This document shows positions 1 to 10,329 of a stretch of DNA of 64,000 nt, one piece after another; the stretch's first letter is position 1, and every line of letters starts with the position of its first letter. The translations under genes were made by a program, and so were the position numbers. Origin of the DNA: Anaeramoeba flamelloides (Eukaryota; Metamonada; Anaeramoebidae); assembly GCA_027625915.1 (NCBI GenBank), contig JANTQA010000060.1, positions 868,001 through 932,000 of the forward strand, in the 5' to 3' direction. Under the pieces are notes generated by a model, which made no database searches, had not been told where the DNA came from, and worked only from the letters and a program-made list of their open reading frames with translations.

Positions 1-420
1 ATAGTTTGATATAAAGTATTTATGTTATTGAATTTTTTTTTTTTTTGAGATTGGAAAAAAAAATTAAGAATTATTCATTTTTACATTTGTTTTAAAGATT
101 TTTATTCTTTTTTTTAATTTTTTAAATTCGGATTTTGAATACAATAACAATAATACAAACCCAATATATTGATTTTTTAATAATAACAATAAAAATAACT
201 TTATAAATTTTATGATAAAAAAATAATTAAAAAATATTTCTCTGAAAAATATTCTTTTTTTTTTTGTAAAATTTCAATAAATATTAAATCAAGATTAAAA
301 TGAAATTCATTCCTTTAGTTCAAAATTAAGAGTTTAATCTGAATAATTTTCTAAAACTTTTATCTAGGCAATAAAAATTGCTTGAAAAAGCAAAAAAAGA
401 AATCAAAAAAAAAAAAAATT
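1..420. mobile_element. Truncated, diverged copy of the 1.5-kb CCCTTAGCAC-TIR element
   Basis: From base 1 to about 420 the sequence follows 23450-23850, the second intact copy, in the same orientation. Shared blocks include the stretch around 80-95 (TTATTCATTTTTACAT), the ATTTTATGATAAAAAAA block near 210, and the block near 280-350 ending in TTTTCTAAAACTTTTAT. Identity is visibly lower than between the two full copies, so this is an older insertion. Its left end lies outside the window and its right half is missing. No open frame remains in it. Confidence 0.75.
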
Positions 421-581
421 GTCACATATTATAAACCAAATTTTTGAGATATTTTCCAAGGGGGTTCTTGTCAAAATATCGAACAAAGAAGGTTCACTGC
501 CCTTAAAAGAGTTGTTGGGAACTTCAATCCAAGAAAGGGGGGAACAGCTAACAACCAAAAAAAAAAAAAACATATACAAGA

Positions 582-778
582 CAGTCAGTTCCATTTTTAA
601 GACACAAACTCTTAACGAAATTTAAGGCACAGAAAAAGTTCAAATTAAAGCACATTTTTTGGAACTTTTTTTTTCCACAGATCATTTTACTAGAATTTGA
701 ATTTTATGCCTTAATTTGAGATTTTTTTTGTGCCTTAAATTTGGCTGAAAGTTTGTGTCTTAAAAGTGGAACTGGCTG
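582..778. mobile_element. MITE-like element with ~80-bp terminal inverted repeats
   Basis: The left arm begins CAGTCAGTTCCATTTTTAAG and the right arm is its imperfect reverse complement, ending AAAAGTGGAACTGGCTG. Further in, both arms carry GACACAAACT and AAATTTAAGGCACA. Total length is about 197 bp with a short central spacer. A possible related terminus (AAAGTGGCACTGGCTG) occurs near 42441. There is no coding capacity. Confidence 0.7.
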
Positions 779-889
779 AAACATAATTCCTTCCAAAGAA
801 TAGTTATGATTTATGGGTACCTTGAAAAAATTTAGAACCCCAAGGATCTTTCAAATTGACAATTTTAATATTTTTTGAAAACATAAATC

Positions 890-1100
890 GAATAAAATTT
901 ACATTCAGCTTTCCAAAAATTTTTCAACAGATAAAAGTCAAATTTCAATAAATCACAAATCTTTGTAAGTGAGTGGTATTATTATCCACCCTTTTTGGAT
1001 TTTAGACTTTGCTGCTTTATTGTAATTCTTGGTATGGCATTTTTTTCCAAAAAGCTAAATCAAAATTTTATTACTTTTATTTTGCAACTAACAGTATTTT
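890..1100 (+). repeat. Dispersed repeat shared with 51155-51385
   Basis: Both loci have ATTC(A/G)GCTTTCCAAAAA on the left, TTTTAATTCTTGG-like text in the middle, and TTTTATTTTGCAA(C/T)TAACAGTA on the right. A third, shorter match to the right end is near 55493 (ATTTTACAATTAACAGTAT). Family and mechanism are unknown. Confidence 0.55.
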
Positions 1101-1830
1101 TGAAGTTGTTTATTGAGAGTGTTCGAAAGATCGCCCATTTTTTAGGAAAGAAAATCATGATTATTTTTCTTTTTCGTTTTGAACATTTCGTTATAAGGTT
1201 GTTCGAGTTTACCTATCGAAAAAGTACCTTTGATTTATTTTCATTAAAAAACAAAAAAAATGATTTTTGATCCTAATTCTATAATATTTCGATATACTTT
1301 CTTTTACATCTTAAACTCATTTCATAAAAAGCCCTTGTGACACCTTGGTAAATTACAAACTAATTTGTTTTGAAAAGTTATTTTTTCTTAACTTGTTTTT
1401 CACCAAAATTCTTTCAAATAAATTTCAAAATAATTAGGCTAATTTTTTACTCTTTATTTGCAAAAACCTTTATTTTCCATAAAACCTCAATTTGGTTCGA
1501 CAAAATCGAAAGGAAATTTCTGCCAAAAGGTTAAATTATTTTGGAAATCGACGAAAAAAAGTGTTGATTTTGGTTTTACGAATTAACGTTTCAAACTTTT
1601 CCAAAGAAAAAAATTAATCGGAAGTCATTAAATTAACATGTCAATTTGTTCTCTCTCGTTTTTAAGAATTTTTTATAAGTTAAATAAAAATTCTTTATAA
1701 TATAATTGAATAAAAGTTGTGAGTTGGACGACGCAACCCGTTTGAACAAAATCAAAGAATATGTTGAAAAGAGTTGGTATAAAATTTTCCTATTTTTTTA
1801 TTATTTTTTCTGTTACAATTTGTCAAAAAA

Positions 1831-2108
1831 ATGAGCAAAAAAACAAAAAAAGAATCTTCCAAAATATATGAAAACGAACTTTTGAATCCTCAAACAACTT
1901 CTGAGAGTGAAAACGAATTAAACAAAACCAGTTCTTCAGAAGAGCTTTCTTTACCATTCCTCTTACAAGAATCAGAGGAATGGGTAATTGAAGAATTTCA
2001 AAATAAAGAAATAAACCTAGACCAACTACACCAAACACACATTTTTAAAGAAAACTTCTATGACAACGGTAAGTTAAGATCTCTTTTTGTTTTCCCTCTT
2101 TTTTTACA

Positions 2109-2152
<44 letters not shown>

Positions 2153-5100
2153 GACTTGTTTTCAGCCATTTCAATTTTTTCAACACCACTTAACTCCTGT
2201 TGTTGATAATTTGTTGTCTTGTTTTTATTTATGAAAAAAACAACCAAAAAATCCAGAAAGCACTTTTTTTTTATCAACAAAATAAAAACGCATAAACCAA
2301 ATACAACAAATAACGAAACCAACTCAACAGTTTTCTGATACTCTTTGTGAAATGTTTCTTTTTTGAATTTAAAGGTTCCAACAGAAATATTTTTATCAAT
2401 TGTATCAAAAAAGAAGTGAGCCAAGATGCCTTTTTTATGCTAATTGTTATAAAAAAGAAATATTTGCAAACTTAAACACAAACTACCAAACGGATTTTTC
2501 ATTCATCTTTTTAAATTTTGGGTTTAATTTATTGACTTCTGTAGTATGGATCAAAGTTAATTTTAAAAGAAGAAACAAATTAACTTGAAAAAAGAATTCG
2601 TTCTAACGGTATGATAAATTTAAATGTGACAAAATTTCAATTGGTAATCTTTTTCTCCATTCAGAAATTCCTGACTTTTGTTTTGGGTTCAGAGTTTGTA
2701 AAAAATATACCAATATCTATCACAAAAAAAATAACCCAACAAACTATTAGAGATCACAAATTACAATCAATTCCTTGAATACTTCTATACAAAACAAAGA
2801 AAAAGGAAATGGAGTGAAAAGTTTATTCCACGCTTATTATTCAAAACCCAGTATTGGTTTTAGTCTGTTTTATGAAGGGTAATTTGAAGCTTTATGATCA
2901 TATTGGATAAGAAACAAAAAACTACAAAGTAACAACGTGTTTTAATTAACTTTGAGAAAACTTTATTCTATTGAGAATCGTTCGGGAAAAAAAGTTAACC
3001 AGGGAAAAAAGTTCAAATCATTTTTAATTGAGAGGCAATCACAGAAACCTGAAAACAAAAAGAAAAATCTTTTAAAAGAAGAAACAATCAACATTTAAGA
3101 ATTATCCTTTTTATTATTTTCAATCGAATCAAACCAAAAAAAAAAAAATTTAATCTACTTTATTACTAAAATCGTTAGTGTGGCTTTGGAGATCACAATA
3201 ATAGTCAATTTTTTTAACAAATTTTTAATAACAGATCAGTCAAAGAAAAACACATACCAAAAGATAGTTTTAAACAAAATGCTATTGTGTTTAATTCTAA
3301 AATTTGTCTTTAATCATTGTTTTTTTTTTTTTTTTATTAATTAATCTTACTTTGAATTTTCATGTTTCTGTGATTCTCTTAAGATTTCCAATTAATAATC
3401 TTGTTGAACTTTTTTTCCTGATTTAATTTTTTTCCCGAACGGTTATCAAGAGAATAAAGTTCTCTCAAAGTTAATTAAAACTCGTTGTTACTTTGTAGTT
3501 TTTGGTTTCTTATCCAATATGATCATAAAGTTTCAAATTACCCTTCATAAAACAGACTAAAACCAATACTGGGATTTGAAAAATAAAATTGGAAAAACTT
3601 TTCATTCATTTCTTCTTAATTTAAAAAAAAAAAAAAAAAAATTACAAAATCTTGAAATTTAAAAATGAAGTAAAAATCTGAGTACTATAAGATCTAACTT
3701 ACTTTTAAAACAAGTAATTCATTTCTGAAAATGGAATTTAAAAGTAAGTTAGATCTTATAGTACTCAGATTTTTACTTGATTTTTAAATTCCATTTTCAG
3801 AAATGAATTACTTATTTTAAAAGTTTGCTCTATTTGTTCTCATTTTTGAAAAGTACAAAATTCAAAATATATTTTCCAAATTATTTAAAAAAAAATTTAT
3901 TTTCATTGAAGGAAGAAAGAAATCTTATTGTCTGTAAAGGGAGTGTACACAAATACACTTTCAAATAAAAAAACAAAGAAAAAAATTCACAAAACCTTCT
4001 GGGCTACGCTCCCACTGGGAGAGTGTTGATTTATTGTGTTATTTTACATTCGCTTCCCAAAAAGAAAATTCATTCTGAAAAACTTTAAAAAAAAATAAAC
4101 AGGTTCTTAATGAAAAAATTAAAAAAAAAATGGATTTAAGGTATTTTCAAAATAGATTTTTGAATGAAAATTTAAAAAAATGAATATTGGATTTTAAAGT
4201 ATTTTCAAGCAAAATTTCAAAATTTTCAAACTTGTAAAAGCAACTGCTAAAAAAATATTTAGAACAGCTAAAGAGTTTTTTTTTGATGTTTATAGATTTA
4301 AAATGGAAATTATGAAATATAAAAATCAAATTTTTGGCAGGATCTCAAGGAAGGTGAAAATTGTGAAATTTGGGATTGTGAAAATTTTGCATTTTTTTTG
4401 TAAAAGAAATTTTTGATGTGTAAATTTAACAGAGATTATAAAACTCTTTCAAGAGGGGTTTTATACACAATTTCGCCATTTTCATCTTAATAAGTATTCC
4501 TTAATAACAAAATTAAAATTTCGTTGTTAGTCAAATTCTCCATGATAAACTTGGGCAGTTTAAAATGTAATCTTCTGGTAAAAACTACCAACACAATTGG
4601 CTAAGAATTCTAAATATTTATTCTGGAATTTATCATTATCTAAAAATTTTGTCTTTTTCTTTTTTATTCACTGAAAAGAACATTGTCTTATGTTTTTCAA
4701 TTTTTTCAGTTAAAAATTTATTTTTATATTTATTTTTATATTTATTATACTCTAATTGTGATAAATTATCTTTAAATAATGATTACTAAACTTATAAATT
4801 CTTTTATGAACTTATTATTTTTTTTATATTTTCCCATGAAAATTTATTTGCGAATTTAATCAAAAATATTTTTTTTTGTTAATTTTTTGTGAGATCCTTG
4901 ATATTAAACCATTATTGAATTTTATTTCTTCGATATTCCAAATAAAACTAAAAATAAACAAAAATAAAACTAAAAAAAAAAAACAAAAATAAAAACAAAA
5001 ACCTTTATATAGAATCAAGTTATCATCTTTCTATATGGGATGAAAAAAATGAACAATATTATTTATTTTCAATTCTCGACGATGAAGATGAAAATGATGA

Positions 5101-8100
5101 AATCCTTTTACAAAAACATGATTTTAACAAATCCGAATTATTTAGAATTAAAAAATCCGATATAAAAAAATCATTTTGTCGAAAACTTTTTTGCATGTCC
5201 TACTCAGATAAGGCATTGTTAGCCGCACATGACGAGTTATTTAAAAAAGTTGAAATATCGTATGATGTAAATAAGGAAGAGCTTGATGATATCTTAAAGA
5301 TGGAAGAATATTTTGTAAGAAATTTATTTTTTGTAATTATAAATTTAAACTCGAATTCAAAATTAAAAACACCAAAATTCAATTTTTTTTAAAAAACAAT
5401 CTTATTTAATCAAATTATTTGAAAAATATTAAAAATTAAAACCATTCACTAATTGAAATTTTAACCATTATGGATAATTTACAATACCCACAAAACAAAA
5501 AATTAAAAATTAAAAATAAATAAATCAACGCTGTTCTCCAAATTTAGGGAGAAAGTCAACAAAAAAAATGTATTGATAAATTTCTTAAATGATAATATAT
5601 ATTGATAGATCAAATGGTTAGATACCATCAACTAATTTTATTTGAGTTCTTCTATTTAAAAAAACACAACTTTAACAGAATATCAACTGTCCGAAAAAAA
5701 TTATTGAAAGAACGAAATAGGTCAGGTAATTCAAAAAATGAAATGAAAACAAAAAACTCAAAAGATGAAAAAATGATTTTGATATTTTTACAAAAATCAA
5801 AATTATTTCCAATTTGAATGAAATTGTATTATTGGGACTCTTTGAACTGTTTAAACTGTGTGGAAAATTTTGAATTTGAGTTTATAGCCAAACGCAAAAC
5901 AGCAACCCTGATATCATTTTATATGTTTCTTTTGAATATAAATTGATTTTTTTAAAATAATCATGATTGATATTATTATATTGAAGTATATCAAGTTTAA
6001 GAAGAATCAACACAGGTTTGATTTATTGTAACAGTTATCCAATTTTAAATTATTCTCAGATCTTCTAAAAAAAAAAATTGGGGAAATAAGTCTTAATATA
6101 TGGAAGCAATGTATTTTATTGAAAATTTTATTGTAATGAATATAAACACCCAAATTTTATGAAAATACAGTTTTAATAAACTCTTGATTCCACTATTTAT
6201 TCTCAATAAACCACTTGAATCTTTTGCTAAAATTTAAAAAAATGAAAAAAAAAAATAAATAATCAAAACCTTTTATTATTTTATAGTTTCTTAAAATCAA
6301 AATAATTTAAAGACGAGTCAAAAAGAGATGTGAGTTTGCTTTTTTTTCTATCAAAATTTGAAATAAATAAAGAAAACAATTTTATTTTTTTCGTAAAAAT
6401 TGAAATTCCATTCGAATTTTTTTCTTTAAAAAATACAACTCCTTTTTTTTTGTACCGAATGTAACACACACCACCAAAACAAAACAATTTTAAAACCAAA
6501 ATTGAAATTAAACAAAGCTTTCTATGAGTTGAAAAAATAAATTGCTCTTTTTTTATTTTCATCAACCAAAAAAATGATAAAATCTAACTACTATTAATCA
6601 TACAAGTTACAAAGGGTTTTATTTTCGATCTGTATTTGTAATTTTTAAAACCCACTTGGTAATAAATAACCCCGAAAAGTAAATTTCATTAATGGAAATG
6701 AGTACATAATTCCATATGTCTATTAAAGATTTAATTTTTTGAAAGAAAATTTCAATTCAAAAAGCAATTAAATACTTTTTTTTAGTCCTTCACTTAACTA
6801 AATAACATTTTTATCCTTTTGTATTTGAAATTGTTCAGATTGTTTTCAAAACACCAATTTACAAAAAAATAATCACACTCTTCTTACGTTTCATAAAATT
6901 GTAGTATTTCAAGGCATTTCTTTTTTCAAAACAAATCTATTTTTTATAAATTTTTTATTAACAAAAAACAGATTATCTAAATCTTTTTAACCTTGTTAAA
7001 TTCAAAATTTTATTCGAACTCTTAATTCAATCCCAAATTAATATATTTTTATTTTTGTTTATAAAATAAATAAAAATTTGCTTCAGTTTATTATTTTGGG
7101 CTTTTTTTTTTTTTTTTAGTTTATTGATCAACAATTCTCATCAATTTTTAAATATTCAAAGAAAAACTAAAATGATTTTGTTCGCCGAAAATTATAAAAA
7201 ATAAAAAATACTGAAATAGCAATGAAAGACATGGATAACTATTTTAAAAAAGTGAGCACTAAAAGTTTTCTAAAGTGTGACTTGAAAAACTTCAAAGAGT
7301 GGATCAAACAGTTTGAGCAACAATTTTTTAAAAGTTTTATTTCTCGCTTTATTATAATAGCTGTATTCAAATTAACAAAAATCTTTTTCTTTTTTCATTC
7401 CAATAATATTTCTCTTCAAAACATTTTTCTTTTTTCATTCTAAAAATAAAACTCTTCAAAAACATTTTTAATAATTCTACGTAATGAACAATGAACAATG
7501 AACAATGAACATATTTACAACATTTTTAAATTATATTTGGATCTATCTCATTCTAAAAAAAATAAAACTATTATTATGAATATTTCAATCTCTAAAAAAT
7601 AAAAAAAAACTGAAATTTAACAAAAAAGAATAAAAAGCATTACAAAATAGGTGTATTATATGCAGGCGAAGGGCAAACAACGTCAAAACAATATTTATCA
7701 AATACAAAATCCTCTCAAGATTTTGAAGAATTTTTAGAAATTTTAGGTGACAAAATTGAATTATACGGATGGAATAAATTCAAAGGTGGTTTAGATATTA
7801 AGCATCACACCTGCGGAGATCATTCGGTATACACGGAATACAAAGATTTTGAAATCATGTTTCACATCTCTACATGGCTCCCATATAATCCACGGGATCC
7901 AGAGCAGGTATTAAGAAAAAAACATTTGGGAAATGATATGGTTTTAATAGTATTTGTTGATGGAAATAATAAATTCGATCCTTCATCATTTCTTAGCCAT
8001 CAGCTGCATCTTATAATCGCAATAAAACCCGTCATCCAGGGGCAAAAAAAAAAATATAGGTAAAATTTATTACTTTTATCTTTTTGAAAACAAATATATT

Positions 8101-10329
8101 GATTAATTTATTTTTAAAGGAAGAATTACCTTCTATTTCTCCCAAGTGGAGGAATTCTAATAAATTCAAATATATTTAATAAAATTTTTAGTTAAATTTC
8201 CCATTTTGTAATCTCATATCTCAAAATTTAAAACAACTCAAGAGAAAGATCTTTTTGAAGCACAACCAATTTTACAAAGTTTTTTAACATTTAAAAGAAT
8301 ATTGTGCTTTCTTCATAACTTGTGTAAAAAAAATTCATAAAATTGATAATGAAGTGAAAATTTTCAGAGATTTATTTGAATTTATCAGTAAAAAAAAAAA
8401 AAATTTTAGAACTAAAAAAAGAAAAGAAAACAAATATAATATACAACTTTAGACAATTTGGGATATTTTTTTATCAGTAGTATTATTTTTTTTTTTGATT
8501 ATCTTTATTAAATTGGATAAAAGTTTGAAAAAATAATTCTAAAACTTTAATTCATTCTTTTAACCATATTTTCGAGATGAATCATAAATGTTTCTTTACT
8601 TTTCTTTTTTCATTGCCACTTGAATAAAATGAAAATTTGGAGTAAACCGCTTTTAGGTTTATATTTTTTCTTTTACTGAAATTAGGAAAATCAATGATAA
8701 TTTTCTTTTTTCCATGCTAATTATAGAAAACCGTTATTAAAAATTCCCCGAGTTCTCTGTTTGTTAATAAAAACAATAATCACATTCGAAATAATAAAAA
8801 AAAAAAAAAAAAAAAAATCCGTGAAAACATATCAACTTTGTTTGTGTCTTCAACTTTACACAGCGGCAAAACAAACATTAATTGAGAGAACTAAATATCC
8901 ATAATATATATTATTTTATTTCATCAAATTCCTAAAAAAAAAAAAAAAAAAAATTGTTCTACTAAAAACTTGAATAATAAATTTTAACTTTATCAAAATG
9001 CTTTTTTTTAAACATGAATTAATTTATTTGTGCATAATGAATTAAATTTCTAATTCTATATATCTAAAATTTTGGAACACCTTTTCATTAAAAAATCCCG
9101 TTTTACAGCTTCAAACAACTCTTTAAATATTTTTTTTAATAAAATAACACAAACTAGTTTCAAAAGGGACATTGATTATTACAATTTTTTTTTTTTATTG
9201 TAATGAATAATTAAAAAAGTAGCAAACCTTATTGTTTATATCTCGATCAATTATTTCTTACAAAGTGTACAAATCTCAGAAACGAGAAAATTTTAAAAAT
9301 TGAAAATTTACCACTTTTTGTAAAAGTTTGCTTTTTCAAATCCTTACAAAAATCAAAAAAAAAAAAAAAAATAGGTTTTTTATTCAATAAGAAAAAAACG
9401 AAATTAAACATTGTTAATAAAAACAAAAAAAAAAAAGATAATTCTAATAGAAAAAGGTAAAATTTTATTTTAAAAATTGTTCAGATCAAAAAATCTTTTA
9501 AACTCACCAACTATTAATATATATGAAGTAACACACTTTTTAATGGGGATGGGCTATATCTAATGTGATTTCCCCAAGATTTACATTTCTATTACCAAAT
9601 GAGATCTAGAATTACCAAATATAAATTAATTTAATTCCTGGATCCAAGGAAAAAAGGTTCCAGTATCATTTAATTTAAAAAAATAAAAATTGTTTTTAAG
9701 AACATTTTATTTGAATACAAATTGAATAATTTACAACACAAACAAAAACAATAAAATTTTTTTAAAAAATATTGAATTTATATTTAAAACCATTCATAAT
9801 TGAAAAAAGAAACTAAAAAGATAAAAAAAAAAAATTAAATTAATTAATTTATTCTAATCTTAAATTTACATTAACCTAACTATTAATTTTTAAATTTAAT
9901 AATTTTGTTCTTTTAATTTGAAAATTTTATTTAAATTATCAAAAACATAGGGTTGAAATATCTAGAAGAAATATTATTGAGGAGTTTGAACCATATTTAC
10001 CCTCCTCCCCATTATTTGAACCAGAAGAATTAAGGGATTATCTCTTAACAAAATGTAACTTTATTCTTTTTAATTTATTTTTATTCTCCTCCAATTTTTC
10101 ATCTTTCCATTTCTTTCTTTCCCTTTTTACAACCCAATGTAATATTTACTTTATTAAAAACCATCTTCTTTGTATTTTTTTTTATATATTCAATAAACAC
10201 TAAAATTTCAATTTAATAGCTATTAAGGGAGAAAGAGTAATTTCAACAAGTGGTAAATTTTTACAAAGATATCTTAAGATGAGAAAAGAAGTTTTAAAAC
10301 AAATTTTTACTGGGGAAGAGGATTACTAA
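1831..10329 (+). CDS. Rap/Ran-GAP domain protein (GTPase-activating protein for Rap-like small GTPases)
   Basis: Predicted 471-aa protein from eight exons: 1831-2068, 5013-5314, 5548-5569, 5609-5725, 7220-7333, 7651-8059, 9951-10054, 10220-10329. All junction phases match and the stop is TAA. The domain occupies about residues 80-450. The core reads VLYAGEGQTT (266-275), GGLDIK (310-315), HSVYTEY (322-328), IMFHISTWLPY (333-343) and RKKHLGNDMV (353-362). Asn359 in HLGND is the position of the catalytic 'asparagine thumb' of Rap1GAP. Residues 401-435 give the conserved YLPSPPLF and LLTK region. The family stimulates GTP hydrolysis on Rap, ending its signal. The 22-nt exon and the 5' splice site at 7334 (GTTTTA) are the least certain parts. 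The N-terminal ~80 residues are acidic and serine-rich, with no recognised domain. Confidence 0.85.
2840..3575. mobile_element. Foldback element with ~220-bp inverted arms
   Basis: The left arm (about 2840-3056) and right arm (about 3357-3575) are reverse complements over roughly 215 bp with scattered mismatches. The outer end reads CCCAGTATTGGTTTTAGTCT on the left, with its reverse complement at 3545-3566. Internal landmarks are TATGATCATATTGGATAAGAA and GTTCGGGAAAAAAA. The spacer is about 300 bp and non-coding. It sits wholly inside the RapGAP intron. Confidence 0.85.
3660..3960. repeat. Permuted palindrome (a-b-a'-b') with a related copy at 39370-39580
   Basis: Segment a (3669-3707, containing CTGAGTACTATAAGATCTAA) is followed by b (about 3712-3739, containing AATTCATTTCTGAAAATGG), then the reverse complement of a (3739-3777), then the reverse complement of b (about 3785-3815). 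Downstream text to ~3960 (AATCTTATTGTCTGTAAAGG) is found in reverse orientation near 39385. Confidence 0.75.
5726..7219 (+). other. Large RapGAP intron (1494 nt), no internal gene
   Basis: It runs from GTAATT at 5726 to AAATAG at 7219. I see A/T-rich sequence only. The short open frames inside have low-complexity translations. Confidence 0.55.
7370..7511 (+). repeat. Short tandem repeats in a RapGAP intron
   Basis: A block of about 50 bp containing CTTTTTTCATTC and CTCTTCAAAACATTTTT is duplicated imperfectly at 7385-7470. It is followed by four copies of the 7-mer ATGAACA at 7484-7511. Confidence 0.75.
8060..9950 (+). other. Large RapGAP intron (1891 nt) inside the GAP domain coding region
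   Basis: It starts GTAAAA and ends ACATAG; phase 2 on both sides restores ...YR-VEISRRNIIEEFEPYLP. The content is A/T-rich with many homopolymers. No gene or clear mobile element is seen. Confidence 0.65.

Larger units (their letters stand above)
421..1830. other. Intergenic spacer with small repeats upstream of the RapGAP gene
   Basis: No supported gene. It holds a MITE-like inverted repeat (582-778) and a dispersed repeat (about 890-1100) related to 51155-51385. The rest is A/T-rich. The RapGAP promoter should lie in the right-hand part, but no clear core promoter motif is visible. Confidence 0.6.
2069..5012 (+). other. Giant first intron of the RapGAP gene (2944 nt)
   Basis: It begins GTAAGT and ends TATAG; exon 1 (phase 1) joins exon 2 in frame, giving ...DN-E-SSYHLSIWDE. 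It contains a 42-A run (2110-2151), a 736-bp foldback element (2840-3575) and a permuted palindrome (3665-3832). No further exon is evident, though a small one cannot be excluded. Confidence 0.7.

Noticed and set aside
5602-5817. Independent small gene at 5602-5817
   Set aside because: It needs a TTG start. The first 117 nt fit as an internal RapGAP exon with consistent phase, and the remainder is intron.
7222-7443. Independent 73-aa gene
   Set aside because: Its start follows an ATAG acceptor and its phase fits the RapGAP model; the downstream half is poly-Phe intron translation.
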